Of a DNA stretch of 42,964 bases, positions 23,505 to 32,675 are shown one piece after another. The stretch lies in contig DATDCV010000567.1 in the NCBI GenBank assembly GCA_036524155.1, forward strand, positions 1-42,964. Reading direction: 5' to 3'. This DNA comes from DATDCV01 sp036524155 (lineage in GTDB: Bacteria; Verrucomicrobiota; Verrucomicrobiia; Limisphaerales; UBA8199). The notes below the pieces were generated by a model. It ran no database searches and was not told where the DNA came from. It was given only the letters and a program-made list of their open reading frames with translations. The position numbers and the translations under genes were made by a program. How positions within the stretch are numbered: the stretch's first letter is position 1; each line of letters begins with the position of its first letter.

Positions 23505-25121
23505 ATGGTGCCGGAAAAAAAGTCCAAGGCCGGCGGGTGGCTTTATGTAGCTGCTGTGCTTGTCGTTGCAGCGGCGCTGTTCCTGCCTTTGTCTGCGTTC
23601 GACCCTTCGCGGTCTCTGTTGTCGAAGCTTAAGGGGCTGAGCTTTACCTCGCTGGCGGCGTGGCTTCTGGCGGCGGCGGGTTTCTGGGGTTTCCGAATTC
23701 GTTTTTGGCCTGGCGACCGGCGGGAGTCCCGACGTTTAACCGAATGTTTTGTGTTGCTGGTGGCGCAGGCGCTTCTGCTGCGTACCGTGTTCGAGTGTGT
23801 CGCGGCCTGCCGACCCTTGGCCTGGTCCTGGTTGCCGCCCGATGTCTGGGTTTGGGTCCCGTGGTTCCTGGTGCCCAGCCTATCTGGCATCCTGCTCGGC
23901 GGAAGGTTGGGAATCCTGGTCTGCCTCAGCGGTGCCCTGATGTTATATGTGTTCGCCGATCCGGGGCCTTGGCCGGTGGTGGGCTGCCTGGCTTCCGCCC
24001 TGACGGGCGTGCTGCTGTTGCGCCGTTCCCCGACCCGAAGCCGCGTGCTGCGAGCCGGGGCCGCAGCGGGAGCCATGCTCGGGGTCGTTGCCGCTTTCCA
24101 ATTCGCCGTGCAAGGGTTGTCGGTCGACGCGATAGCGGCGGCGGTCCTGGTTCCCTTATCGATCGGTTACCTGAGCGCGTTCCTGGTGCTGGCGGCGTTG
24201 CCGGTCTTCGAATGGATGCTGGGCGAGTTGTCGGACGTCACTCTTATCGAATACGGCACGGATCACCCGTTGCTGGACCAACTCCGCACCAAAGCCCAGG
24301 GCACTTGGTACCACAGCCTGAACGTGGCCGACCTGGCCGAGAAAGCCGGCGCTGAGGTCGGCGCGCGCGCCCTCTTCTGCAAGACAGCGGCTCTGTATCA
24401 CGACATCGGGAAACTGAAGGAACCCGGCCTGTTCGCGGAAAACAACGACGGGACCTCCCCCCACAACCGGCTGGAGCCACAGGAGAGCGCCCGGAGAATC
24501 ATCGAGCATGTTTCCTATGGCGTTGAGCTGGCCCGCAAACACAGGTTACCCAAGCCGTTCAGGGAGATCATTGCGGAGCATCACGGCGTCTCGCTCGTGC
24601 GCTTCTTCCACGCCAAAGCCTGCCAGCTCGTGCCGGAAGTCTTCCACCCGAGCGTGGACCGCGCCTTGTTCACATACCCTGGACCCGCGCCTTCAACACG
24701 GGAGTCGGGCATCATCGCTTTGGCGGATGCGGTTGAGGCTGCCAGCCGGTCGTTGTCCTCGCGGCCGGAAAGCGATCTGCAGGCCTTTGTTCGCAGGCTG
24801 ATCGCCGAGCGGGTTTCAGAAGGGGAGCTGGCGGAGTGCCCATTGACCCTATCGGATTTGGCGAAAGTCGGAGCGGTGTTCGTGGCGTGTTTGAAGGGGC
24901 GGAATCATTCCCGGCCTGCCTACCCCGCGACCGCCGCCGAACCCGCCGCGGGAGACGTTGTTGTCCGCGGAGGGAAGAACCCGCCACCGAAGCCGAGTGC
25001 GCCTGTGCCGGCCGGATGGGTCGGGCGGGCCTCAGCGTCAGCAGCGGCGGTCTTCGCGCACAATGAACAACCGTTGACGACTCGCCACGGCGGAGCGCGT
25101 GTCATCAGGGCCGTCTCCTGA
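23505..25121 (+). CDS. Membrane-bound HD-domain phosphohydrolase (PgpH-like, cyclic-di-AMP phosphodiesterase family)
   Basis: 538 residues. About seven hydrophobic segments fill residues 12-240, ending in LPVFEWMLGELSDVTLIE, the membrane-to-HD junction typical of the 7TM-HD family. The HD domain has GTWYHSLNVADLAEKA (about 266-281), the metal motif YHDIGKLKEP (about 299-308), ENNDGTSPHN and EIIAEHHGVSLVRFF. PgpH proteins degrade cyclic-di-AMP to pApA. The large N-terminal extracellular domain of PgpH (about 700-residue proteins) is missing, so the signal input must differ. The last 70 residues are low-complexity Pro/Ala/Gly. The 235 bp upstream of the ATG hold no gene. It ends 8 bp from the convergent response regulator gene. 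Confidence 0.87.
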   Translation: MVPEKKSKAGGWLYVAAVLVVAAALFLPLSAFDPSRSLLSKLKGLSFTSLAAWLLAAAGFWGFRIRFWPGDRRESRRLTECFVLLVAQALLLRTVFECVAACRPLAWSWLPPDVWVWVPWFLVPSLSGILLGGRLGILVCLSGALMLYVFADPGPWPVVGCLASALTGVLLLRRSPTRSRVLRAGAAAGAMLGVVAAFQFAVQGLSVDAIAAAVLVPLSIGYLSAFLVLAALPVFEWMLGELSDVTLIEYGTDHPLLDQLRTKAQGTWYHSLNVADLAEKAGAEVGARALFCKTAALYHDIGKLKEPGLFAENNDGTSPHNRLEPQESARRIIEHVSYGVELARKHRLPKPFREIIAEHHGVSLVRFFHAKACQLVPEVFHPSVDRALFTYPGPAPSTRESGIIALADAVEAASRSLSSRPESDLQAFVRRLIAERVSEGELAECPLTLSDLAKVGAVFVACLKGRNHSRPAYPATAAEPAAGDVVVRGGKNPPPKPSAPVPAGWVGRASASAAAVFAHNEQPLTTRHGGARVIRAVS

Positions 25122-25129
25122 CTCACGCG

Positions 25130-25765
25130 TTACGAAGCGGTCTTGCTGCCGTGCCTGGCGACGGCTTCGACGCGATTCCGTACGTGCATCTTCTCGCAGA
25201 TGTTCTTGACGTGAGTTCGCACCGTTTCGATGCCGATGCCCAACTGGTCACTGATCTCCTTGTAGAGGTAACCGGCCGAGAGGAGATTGAGCACCTCCTG
25301 CTCGCGTGGCGAAAGGTTCTCGGACTCCTCCGAAGACAGGCCGACGAGATGAAAATGCCGGACGACCTTGCGCGCAATATGGCTGGAGATGGGCGAACCG
25401 CCGCGGTGCACGTCGTCGATGGCCTCCAATAAGGCCTCCGGAGGACTCGATTTCACCAGGTAGCCATCGGCACCGGCCTTGAGCGCCCGGAATATGCGGT
25501 CGCTGTCCTCATAGACAGTCAGCATGAGAATCTGGAGTGACGGGAGAGCTTTCTTGAGATGCGTGACGCATTCGATTCCGGACATGCCCGGCAGTTTGAT
25601 GTCCATCAGCACAACGTCGGGCTGCAGAAGGTGAATCCGCTCGATGGCCTCCTCGGCGGAAGCGCACGCCCCAACCAGGCGCACGTCGCGCGCCGCGCCG
25701 AGGATTTGGGCCAGTTGCTCCCGCAATCCCCGGTCGTCTTCCACGATGGCCACTTTCTTGATCAT
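25130..25765 (-). CDS. NarL/FixJ-family response regulator
   Basis: 211 residues from ATG 25765; the longer frame adds a leader without similarity. The receiver domain starts MIKKVAIVEDD (acidic pocket) and has the phosphoacceptor Asp 55 in VVLMDIKLPGMSG, plus LTVYEDSDRIFRALKAGADG and the conserved Lys in YLVKSS. The C-terminal LuxR-type helix-turn-helix is LSPREQEVLNLLSAGYLYKE and IGIETVRTHVKNICEKM. It would bind DNA once phosphorylated. The histidine kinase encoded 67 bp upstream on the same strand is the obvious partner. Target genes are unknown. Confidence 0.93.
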   Translation of the reverse strand: MIKKVAIVEDDRGLREQLAQILGAARDVRLVGACASAEEAIERIHLLQPDVVLMDIKLPGMSGIECVTHLKKALPSLQILMLTVYEDSDRIFRALKAGADGYLVKSSPPEALLEAIDDVHRGGSPISSHIARKVVRHFHLVGLSSEESENLSPREQEVLNLLSAGYLYKEISDQLGIGIETVRTHVKNICEKMHVRNRVEAVARHGSKTAS

Positions 25766-25832
25766 ACAATCACTCGGACAGCCAATGATGGGACGTTCGC
25801 CCGCGGGTTTGCCATCCCCGAAAAGGGGGATT

Positions 25833-27656
25833 TCAAGCCTCTGCCGAGGCCGCTCCCGCCACAGTGAGGCGCAATGTGACCGTCGTCCCGACAGCCCGCC
25901 GGCTTTCAATGGTGAAATTACCGCCCAGCTTTTCCATTCGTCGTTTCACGTTCGCCAAACCGTTTCCCGAAGGACAGGCTGCGGGATCAAAGCCACAGCC
26001 GTCATCCTGCACACAAATGGTCAACACAGAGCCGGCGTCGTCTGAAAGCCGCGCACTTCCTCCGCCCCTATCGGCCGTGAAGGTGATGCGGAGGCGAGCT
26101 TCCGAAGCGCGCGCGTGCTTGATGACGTTGTGAAGGGCTTCCTTCACTGCCATGATGAGGTTATGCCGCACCTCGCTGCTGAGCGCGAGCTGTGCGGGCA
26201 AGTCCGGCACTTCCAAGCGGCAGCGCAACCGGGCCTGCGAGCAAAACTGGTTGCCCATTTGGCAGAGATAGGTCGCCAGCGCGTCGAAATTGTCGTTTTC
26301 CGGGTTCACCGCCCAGACAGTTTCATAGAGCGCAGAAACCAGGTCGCGAGTCATTTGTGATACTATTCTAAAATCCGCCCGCGCTTCTTCTGGCAGGTGG
26401 GCTTTGCCCTGGGCCACGGCGCTCAAGAGCGAAATCTGCGTGACGCGGGCTCCGAGGTCGTCGTGGATGTCCTGGGCAATCCGCAAGCGTTCGCAGTCCA
26501 CGGCGCGCTGTTGTTCGAGGCGCTGCAACTGGAAGTGCATCCGCCGCCAAACCGCGTAACGCCACCCTCCAGCTCCCGCCGCCAGAACTATCGTCACGAC
26601 GGAGACCCAAAACCAAGGCGTCCGCCAAAATACCAGAGGCACCTCGAAGTCAACAGAAGCCTCCTGTTCGCTCGGAATTCCCGTCAGCGACACTTCATTG
26701 ATGCGAAAACGGTAATACCCCGCTGGCAAAGCCAGATACGGCACCTCCACCTGCTCTGCGAGGCCGAAGCTATAAGCCTCGCTCCACTCGACGGTCAGGC
26801 GGTCGCCCGGCGTCACCGCGGTCGCCATTTCCTTGATCGTGTGCCATTCCGCATGTCCCCTGAGGTCGTTGTCCACGATCGCGAACCCTCTGTTGTGAAG
26901 CGCTGAAGCGCTCTCGAAAATCGTGGCCATGCTGGGCCGCAAACCATCCCGCATCCAGCCCGCCGGGGTGCCGCCCACAGCGACGCCGGGAATGGTGGCA
27001 AACGGCCAAGGCAGGGAGACCGTAGCCAGTGCGCCGTTCGACGGCTGGGTTTTCACCACCAGGTTGCTGATCGCATAGACTCCCACGGTAGCGGGAGGTC
27101 CGGCGGAAGACATCACCACCCAAAAGCTTGTCGCGCGAGGAGGCACAACAATGGATTCCTCGCGCTGCCTGAACGGCGCGGTTTCCGGACTGCCAGTCCA
27201 ACCGGCGCTTTGACCAGCAACCCTGAATACAGTTTCGCTGATCTGATCCCCCGTGGCGTCGAGAAAACGGACGCACAGTCGCATGGACCCATCGTACTCA
27301 CGCCAGCCCTTGTCGTAGCCATCCAGCTTGAAGCGAATACGCACGGGGTTGTTCGCCGTGTTAGTGGTGGGGCCGAGCCCAAACGTGACAGATCGAGTGC
27401 GCGAGGAAAGGCGCAAACGCCCGTTTGCGTAAGGGGAAATCGGTGCGCCATCCACCACCATCGAGCGGATCTCCGCCAGTCCGTTCGTCCCGCCCCGATC
27501 AATGGCTCCGGCCGGAATCGCCGAACGCGCCATGAGCGACAGCCCGGCGGCCAGCACTGCCCGAACCAGGCGGGAGCCGCCGCTTCGGTTCAGGAGAATT
27601 GAGTTTATCCGCAGGGTGCTCAAAGCAAAAGTGGTGTAGCTGACGAGGGCCCTCAA
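25833..27656 (-). CDS. Membrane sensor histidine kinase (HisKA_3 type)
   Basis: 607 residues from the TTG at 27656; the true start may be further in, as no ribosome site is clear. A signal-like segment (RLVRAVLAAGLSL) is followed by a periplasmic region of about 300 residues ending in a Y_Y_Y-like Ig fold (LPAGYYRFRINEVS) and one membrane segment (WFWVSVVTIVLAAGAGGW). The kinase core has ERLRIAQDIHDDLGARVTQI with the phosphorylated His, then the ATP-binding boxes EALHNVIKHARASEA, DDGCGFDP and GNGLANVKRRMEKLGG. Relatives with the Y_Y_Y fold usually carry two long N-terminal beta-propellers; these are absent here. The signal is unknown. It is encoded with its response regulator. Confidence 0.9.
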   Translation of the reverse strand: MRALVSYTTFALSTLRINSILLNRSGGSRLVRAVLAAGLSLMARSAIPAGAIDRGGTNGLAEIRSMVVDGAPISPYANGRLRLSSRTRSVTFGLGPTTNTANNPVRIRFKLDGYDKGWREYDGSMRLCVRFLDATGDQISETVFRVAGQSAGWTGSPETAPFRQREESIVVPPRATSFWVVMSSAGPPATVGVYAISNLVVKTQPSNGALATVSLPWPFATIPGVAVGGTPAGWMRDGLRPSMATIFESASALHNRGFAIVDNDLRGHAEWHTIKEMATAVTPGDRLTVEWSEAYSFGLAEQVEVPYLALPAGYYRFRINEVSLTGIPSEQEASVDFEVPLVFWRTPWFWVSVVTIVLAAGAGGWRYAVWRRMHFQLQRLEQQRAVDCERLRIAQDIHDDLGARVTQISLLSAVAQGKAHLPEEARADFRIVSQMTRDLVSALYETVWAVNPENDNFDALATYLCQMGNQFCSQARLRCRLEVPDLPAQLALSSEVRHNLIMAVKEALHNVIKHARASEARLRITFTADRGGGSARLSDDAGSVLTICVQDDGCGFDPAACPSGNGLANVKRRMEKLGGNFTIESRRAVGTTVTLRLTVAGAASAEA

Positions 27657-27740
27657 GGCAATCTGTCGTTTTGGTTATGGAAGCCAACGCGCGGCTGATT
27701 AGGCGAAGGCGGCTGCGTTGTGCGCGTTGCTTCACCCCGG

Positions 27741-30086
27741 TCAGGGCCGGATGGGAAGCAGCGCCTGAAGCGGAATGTCACGGCGCAGCATCCTTGAAGC
27801 CTGGTCGGCCAACCGCAAATACCAGTCGCTGGGCAGGACCTGGCCGTCGATATTCAGCGGGACAAAGGTTCCTTCGACCGGAAGTTGGTTCGGCGTCGGT
27901 GCCATTTTGAACATGGCGGTGCCTTCATCCACTTCGTCGTACATCGCTCCATAAATCATTGTGCAGCCGGCGGAGATGGCGTTGTAAACCTGCCGCCAGT
28001 AAAACGTGCCGCCGTTGCGCGGAATCTGGTTGAGGGGCGAGGGATCGCCTTTCAGGTTGTGCCAGGAGAAACCAGGAAAGACCACCGGCATGTATGCGAT
28101 GCCCCGGTTCCGGCACTCTGCCAGGTCTGGGGTGATGTAGTTGTACTTGAAGGTGTCAGCTCCGCCCAGGGTGCTGTACCGTCCGACCGCCCATGGGCTA
28201 ATGATGTCAAATGCGCGATAGGCTCCGGCCCAGGCGGCGTTTGTCTGCGAATCCCCCTGCAACGTCCGCCAGTTTGTCGGCACGCCGCCCATTACCGTGC
28301 AGCCGGCGGCTTTGAACCAGTTGATCACTGTCAGCGCGTCGCCGGGCGTGCCGGGACGGTCGGTGAACCCGAAGCCCCAAATGGCCACCACCGGTTTGCC
28401 GTTGTGCCGGACGTAACTCGGGCTGTTGACCACGCGGAGCGTGTTGACAAGGTAGGCCCAATCGTTGGTCAAGGTGCTCACGAGAGTGGCGGCATTCTGG
28501 CCGGAAATGTCGTACATGATCGCGAATACCCGGCCGTAGGTTTCCGCGCCCAGGCGAACATTGGTGGTGACTTGATTGCGGAAAGCGAAGTGATCCGGGT
28601 TGGCCAGGGACGAGGAAAACCGTTGCAGGAAGACGCCGTCCAGGTTGTTGTCTTTCATCCATCGGAAATGACGCACAACGGTCTTCTGTTTGTAAGGGGA
28701 ATAGACTCTTGCCGGGCCCCCGCCAGGGAGCGTCATCAGGGTGTTAAAGAGTTCGTCCGGTTCAAGTTCGGCGATGTCCGGCCAGAAATCCACGGTGGCG
28801 TTGGTCGCCGCGGGCGTGTTGTTGCGAAACCAATGCACCCACCGGTTGAGCGCCGAACCATCGCCCGGGCAGGCGAACCAGCCTTGGTAGCCCATCATTA
28901 ACTTCCGATCCAGCGTGGTGGGGTCCACACTCAGGCCGAGGCCGAAGAAACGTCTCGGGCCGGTGTTGGACACCGCGACGGTGAACTCGCCATTGTTAAT
29001 CCCCACGGGATTTGTCACGGCCTGCCATGAAGCTGCCAGGTTCAGGTTTGAAGTGGATATAAGTGACAAGGCAGTTGCCGAGGTCGGCCAGGAGAGCAGG
29101 ACACCCGGCTCGGATCGCTCGATGTGCAGCCTGGCCGGAACAGGTGCAAGGGTGGCTGTGAGTGCCACCGGGGCCGAAACGGTGTTCGTGCCCTGGTTGT
29201 CGGTCGCCACCGCAGTCAACTGATAACTGCCGGACGCGGGAATGTTCCACGCAAGACTGTAGGGGCTGGCGGCTGCTTCGCCAAGCTTGGTCGTTCCGGC
29301 GAAAAACGTCACCTTGGTCACGCTGCCGTCGTAGTCCGCAGCCGACGCCGTGATCGCTAAAACCTCCGCCGAGTTTGACATCACAAGGTCCATCCCGTCG
29401 GCAGGATAGGTGATGCTGACGACCGGCCGCAGGTTGCCGGCCGAACCGACGGGCTTTGGCGGCATAAAGTCGGCCGCGCTCGTAATGGCGACGTTGTCCC
29501 ACTGTGCGGCCAGCGGCCAGTGTCTGGCCGCCGCGCCCGAACCAGTACGCCCGTCATAGAAGACGCGCAGGGTCACGTTCGAGCCGGTATTGCCCGTGTT
29601 AAACTGGCGATAGGCAAAGTAGCCCTGGTCGGCGTTCGCTTCGGGGTAGGACAAGGTGAGCTGCGCTTCCCCCGGCGCGTCATTCAGATCGATTACCGTG
29701 GTGACGCGGTTGGCGGCGTCGCCCATATTCCAAAGGTAGGCGCTCAGGAAATAATCGGTGTTCGGCGCCAGGCTGATCACGCGCGAGTACATGCAAACGG
29801 CCGCACCGCCGCTGACCAGCGCGCGCGCAATCACTCCGCCGTTCGCCGTCACCAGGTTGGTGCCGGGGTCGGCGTAGATGTCGGCGAGCCGAGTCCAACC
29901 GATGGGAAACGGGTGCGTGTTGGTCGCCGTTGCCGGCCCTTGGAACTGGAAGTCGCCGTTGTAAACCAACTGCACGTTCTCGCTGCCGGGAACGATGCTG
30001 GCAAGGCTGAGCTTGGTTTGCGCTTCGGCCGGACCGCAGGCGAGCCAGAAAAAGCAGGCGAGCAGGAGCAGACGGTGATGCTTCAC
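27741..30086 (-). CDS. Exported glycoside hydrolase, GH71/GH99-like, with Ig domain
   Basis: About 781 residues from GTG 30086, which directly precedes the signal peptide KHHRLLLLACFFWLACGPAEA. Order: an N-terminal jelly-roll-like, probably carbohydrate-binding domain (about 20-200); a bacterial Ig-like domain (PVVSITYPADGMDLV ... GSYQLTAVATDNQGTN); the shared VLLSWP...ASWQAV...FFGL module, here internal; then a catalytic TIM-barrel of about 390 residues with MMGYQGWFACPGDGS, NLDGVFLQRFSSSL, YGRVFAIMYDISGQ, VVAIWGFGF and MIYGAMYDEVDEGTAMFK. These features fit the GH71/GH99-like group often named xylosidase/arabinosidase. Substrate is not settled. It is encoded downstream of another exported protein, with a hairpin between them. 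Confidence 0.85.
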   Translation of the reverse strand: MKHHRLLLLACFFWLACGPAEAQTKLSLASIVPGSENVQLVYNGDFQFQGPATATNTHPFPIGWTRLADIYADPGTNLVTANGGVIARALVSGGAAVCMYSRVISLAPNTDYFLSAYLWNMGDAANRVTTVIDLNDAPGEAQLTLSYPEANADQGYFAYRQFNTGNTGSNVTLRVFYDGRTGSGAAARHWPLAAQWDNVAITSAADFMPPKPVGSAGNLRPVVSITYPADGMDLVMSNSAEVLAITASAADYDGSVTKVTFFAGTTKLGEAAASPYSLAWNIPASGSYQLTAVATDNQGTNTVSAPVALTATLAPVPARLHIERSEPGVLLSWPTSATALSLISTSNLNLAASWQAVTNPVGINNGEFTVAVSNTGPRRFFGLGLSVDPTTLDRKLMMGYQGWFACPGDGSALNRWVHWFRNNTPAATNATVDFWPDIAELEPDELFNTLMTLPGGGPARVYSPYKQKTVVRHFRWMKDNNLDGVFLQRFSSSLANPDHFAFRNQVTTNVRLGAETYGRVFAIMYDISGQNAATLVSTLTNDWAYLVNTLRVVNSPSYVRHNGKPVVAIWGFGFTDRPGTPGDALTVINWFKAAGCTVMGGVPTNWRTLQGDSQTNAAWAGAYRAFDIISPWAVGRYSTLGGADTFKYNYITPDLAECRNRGIAYMPVVFPGFSWHNLKGDPSPLNQIPRNGGTFYWRQVYNAISAGCTMIYGAMYDEVDEGTAMFKMAPTPNQLPVEGTFVPLNIDGQVLPSDWYLRLADQASRMLRRDIPLQALLPIRP

Positions 30087-30160
30087 GGCGTATGATGCGG
30101 TTGACCAATCCAGACTGCGATCCTGGTCCCGGCGAAACAAGGGCGTGGCCGCAAGGAACA

Positions 30161-30188
30161 GCCCGCCCGGCTTGCAGGCCGGGCGGGC
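30161..30188 (-). terminator. GC-rich 11-bp hairpin after the exported-protein gene
   Basis: GCCCGCCCGGC-TTGCAG-GCCGGGCGGGC is a perfect 11-bp stem with a 6-base loop, 22 bp past the stop codon of the gene ending at 30210. No T-run follows, so it may act as a weak terminator or as protection of the 3' end. Confidence 0.55.
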
Positions 30189-30209
30189 ATAGCCCTCGAA
30201 AGACTCCAA

Positions 30210-32363
30210 TCAGGGAGGCGTGATGGTGACCCGGTAGAACTGGCCGGCGTCAGTGGGCGACAGGCGAAGAACGCTTTGATCGCCGCTCTCGACTGCCGGT
30301 ATACCGGGGACATTGCTCCAAATACCGCCGAGGCTCGGACAACCCTCCAACTGCGCCTGGGGCGCCCGATAGGGCCAACTCACCTTAACCATGGCGTTGG
30401 TTTCCGGGCCGGCGGTCAAAACCACTTTGTTCAGCAGCGGATTTTCGCCGGCAGTCGTTCCGCACGGCCGCACGACGGCATAGCGGACCCGGTTGATGTA
30501 AATGCCCTGAGTCTCGGACAGGTTCTCGAATAGAAACCGCGCCGCCGCCTGGGGTCCCTGGTTGACGCCGCTCAGGTAGATGTTGCCGATTTCCCAATAC
30601 GCGTCGCGCCATTGGCCGGTGCCCTGCAGGACCATGTTCGGTTGAGGGTTGCCGTCCAGGAAGGCCAGTGATGTCGCCCCGCCAAACTCCCTCTGATAAA
30701 CCCGCGGGCGGAATCCTTTGCCCGCCAGGGCGGGATCGTCGTAATAGGTAACAGCAATCGCCAGATGGACGTTCCCTTGTGACGTGGGCCCCAGGACGGT
30801 GTCCAGAATGGTGAAGTTAAGGTTGTACTCGGGCGGAGTAAGGGAACGCACCGCGGGCCGCCGATCGCCGGCGGGCCCCGCTTCCTCAACCACATAGGTC
30901 TGGTCGCCTGAATTGCTGCCCAGGCCCAACCCGTCCGTAACCGCCCCCTCGCCCAGGCTATTGGTCCCCAGGCTCAGCTCGACACGATTGCTGTACACTC
31001 CCGAGCAAATCAACGGGTCGGCGTAGCAATCCGCCAGCGGGTCCTGGCCGGCCAGCGGGCCCGTCGTCCGCAACGCCGCCAGGTAGAACCGTGAAACCGC
31101 CACCGGAGCGCCCAGGCAGACCAGCCGGGGGCCGCCTGTTAGCGGCGTCGTGTTGACGCCGTAGAGGTTCACCCCCGCGATGGTCCACGACCGGCGCACC
31201 CACTGGCCTGAGCCTAGCATAATGTGCAGCCCGGTCTGCGGATAAGCGCCGTTCGGGGCGCAGGCGCCGCCGTACTGGTCCGTCGCGTACGCCTCCGGGC
31301 CAAACTGAACGACCTGGCCTGCAAATGCCGGGTCGTCGTAGAAATCTACGCAGAGCTTCACGACCGCGTTCGGATTGCAGGGCCGGCCCAGCCGGTTGCC
31401 GAGAATGCCGAAGTTGAGATAAGAGCCCTGGGGGATGACGGCTTTGCGCAGGTCGCCGGGCGGCCCGGCGCTGGGCAGGTAGGTCACCGTCTGGTCGAGG
31501 TCGTTCATGACTTGCACGTAATTGGTAATGCCGGCGTTGAAGTCAATGCCCACCAGGTTCTGATCCAGCACCGGATCGCACGAAACCACGTCTGCGGGTT
31601 CAAACAGGTTGACGTCGGCGGGGTCGCCGAACGCGCCCGACTCGCCCCAGGCCAGCGCGTGAATGATCAGACCCGACCAGGACGACGGCGATGAGGGATT
31701 CATGCGCATCGTGCCGCCGTTGATTCCACCGTAGTTCGTGTTGCCGCTCGACCCCGGGTTGACGCTGCCCAGCCAGCGGTTGCCGGAGTCCGCGCCGCAG
31801 ATGAACACCGGCTCGTTGGTGATCTGAAACAGCAGCCAGTTCCACTTGAAGTTGTGGATGTTCGTTGAAACCGCCGGGCCGTTGACCGTCTTGCTCTGCG
31901 TGCCGCCGCCGGGGGCGCAGACGAGTGTGCCTGTCGTGCCCTCCCGAAACCGCCACACGCGGCTGTTCGTCAGATCCGGAGGGATCAATAACGTGTCGTC
32001 ACCGTAAACCTGCACCAGAATGTCAATCGTCGGCTGCGTGTTCCAGAACTGCCAGTCGTAATCCGCGATGTTGATGTACTGAGCAGTCGCCTTTCGGCCA
32101 GTGAAGGTGACCAGCGGGCCGCACACTTGCTGGTCGACGAATGCCGAATCGCTGCCGGTAGCCCAAAAGAGCGAATTGGTCCAGTTGTCGTTTGGAGCGG
32201 CGAACCCAGGGTCAAAGTCGGTAACCGCGTAATGGACCTTCTTGGCCGGATCGACAGTGGGCGGCCAGGTCAGGGGCGAATATGGCCCCGCCGCAAAAGC
32301 GGTGCCGGCCAGCGTCAGTGCCAGCACGGCGAGGTAGGCCAGGAGTTGAGGTTTCGTTTTCAT
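30210..32363 (-). CDS. Large exported protein of unknown function with internal duplication
   Basis: 717 residues; signal peptide KTKPQLLAYLAVLALTLAGT ending AFA (about residue 24). Two stretches of about 190 residues share one plan: LRKAVIPQGSYLNFGILGNR ... KLCVDFYDDPAFAGQ ... SGQWVRRSWTIAGVNLYGVN, and VRSLTPPEYNLNFTILDTVL ... AVTYYDDPALAGKG ... TGQWRDAYWEIGNIYLSGVN. This indicates a duplicated beta-rich domain, perhaps carbohydrate-binding. Several paired Cys may form disulfides. The end (VKVSWPYRAP...GIWSNVPG...GQFYRVTI) is the shared C-terminal module. No catalytic motif is recognised. Neighbours are glycoside hydrolases, which suggests work on polysaccharide outside the cytoplasm. Confidence 0.83.
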   Translation of the reverse strand: MKTKPQLLAYLAVLALTLAGTAFAAGPYSPLTWPPTVDPAKKVHYAVTDFDPGFAAPNDNWTNSLFWATGSDSAFVDQQVCGPLVTFTGRKATAQYINIADYDWQFWNTQPTIDILVQVYGDDTLLIPPDLTNSRVWRFREGTTGTLVCAPGGGTQSKTVNGPAVSTNIHNFKWNWLLFQITNEPVFICGADSGNRWLGSVNPGSSGNTNYGGINGGTMRMNPSSPSSWSGLIIHALAWGESGAFGDPADVNLFEPADVVSCDPVLDQNLVGIDFNAGITNYVQVMNDLDQTVTYLPSAGPPGDLRKAVIPQGSYLNFGILGNRLGRPCNPNAVVKLCVDFYDDPAFAGQVVQFGPEAYATDQYGGACAPNGAYPQTGLHIMLGSGQWVRRSWTIAGVNLYGVNTTPLTGGPRLVCLGAPVAVSRFYLAALRTTGPLAGQDPLADCYADPLICSGVYSNRVELSLGTNSLGEGAVTDGLGLGSNSGDQTYVVEEAGPAGDRRPAVRSLTPPEYNLNFTILDTVLGPTSQGNVHLAIAVTYYDDPALAGKGFRPRVYQREFGGATSLAFLDGNPQPNMVLQGTGQWRDAYWEIGNIYLSGVNQGPQAAARFLFENLSETQGIYINRVRYAVVRPCGTTAGENPLLNKVVLTAGPETNAMVKVSWPYRAPQAQLEGCPSLGGIWSNVPGIPAVESGDQSVLRLSPTDAGQFYRVTITPP

Positions 32364-32675
32364 CGAGGTTGGAGTGCTTTCATTATCAGTTCTCTGATCT
32401 TCGCAGGGTTTGGCGCGCTGCGGCCAATAATTATTGCCAACAGCCAGTGCGCGATCATCGTTATAATTCTTAGTGAGAGTTGAATCTGGTTACCATCCCC
32501 GAAAGCGGGGAGGGGCACCGCGGCGTGTTTCGGGCATGCCGGGCCTGTGCGCGCCTCAGCCTCCAGCCAACCGGGGCTCGCGGCATCCTCGTCGTCGTAA
32601 GATTGCGAACAACACGTCCCTTGTTTCAACCGGCGTGCTCTGATTACCCTTTCATGCAGCAGTATCGATAGCTCA
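32364..32675. other. Divergent intergenic region, probable promoters
   Basis: 312 bp between the minus-strand exported-protein gene and the plus-strand GH27 gene. It holds the perfect AT palindrome CAATAATTATTG (32425-32436), unusual in this GC-rich sequence, and a consensus TATAAT at 32462-32467 on the plus strand. No -35 box with normal spacing is visible. On the minus strand GATAAT (32387-32382) could be a -10. No coding frame is supported. Confidence 0.45.

Noticed and set aside
24900..25110. Separate small gene in the low-complexity end of the HD protein
   Set aside because: The stretch is in frame with the HD protein and has no start site of its own.
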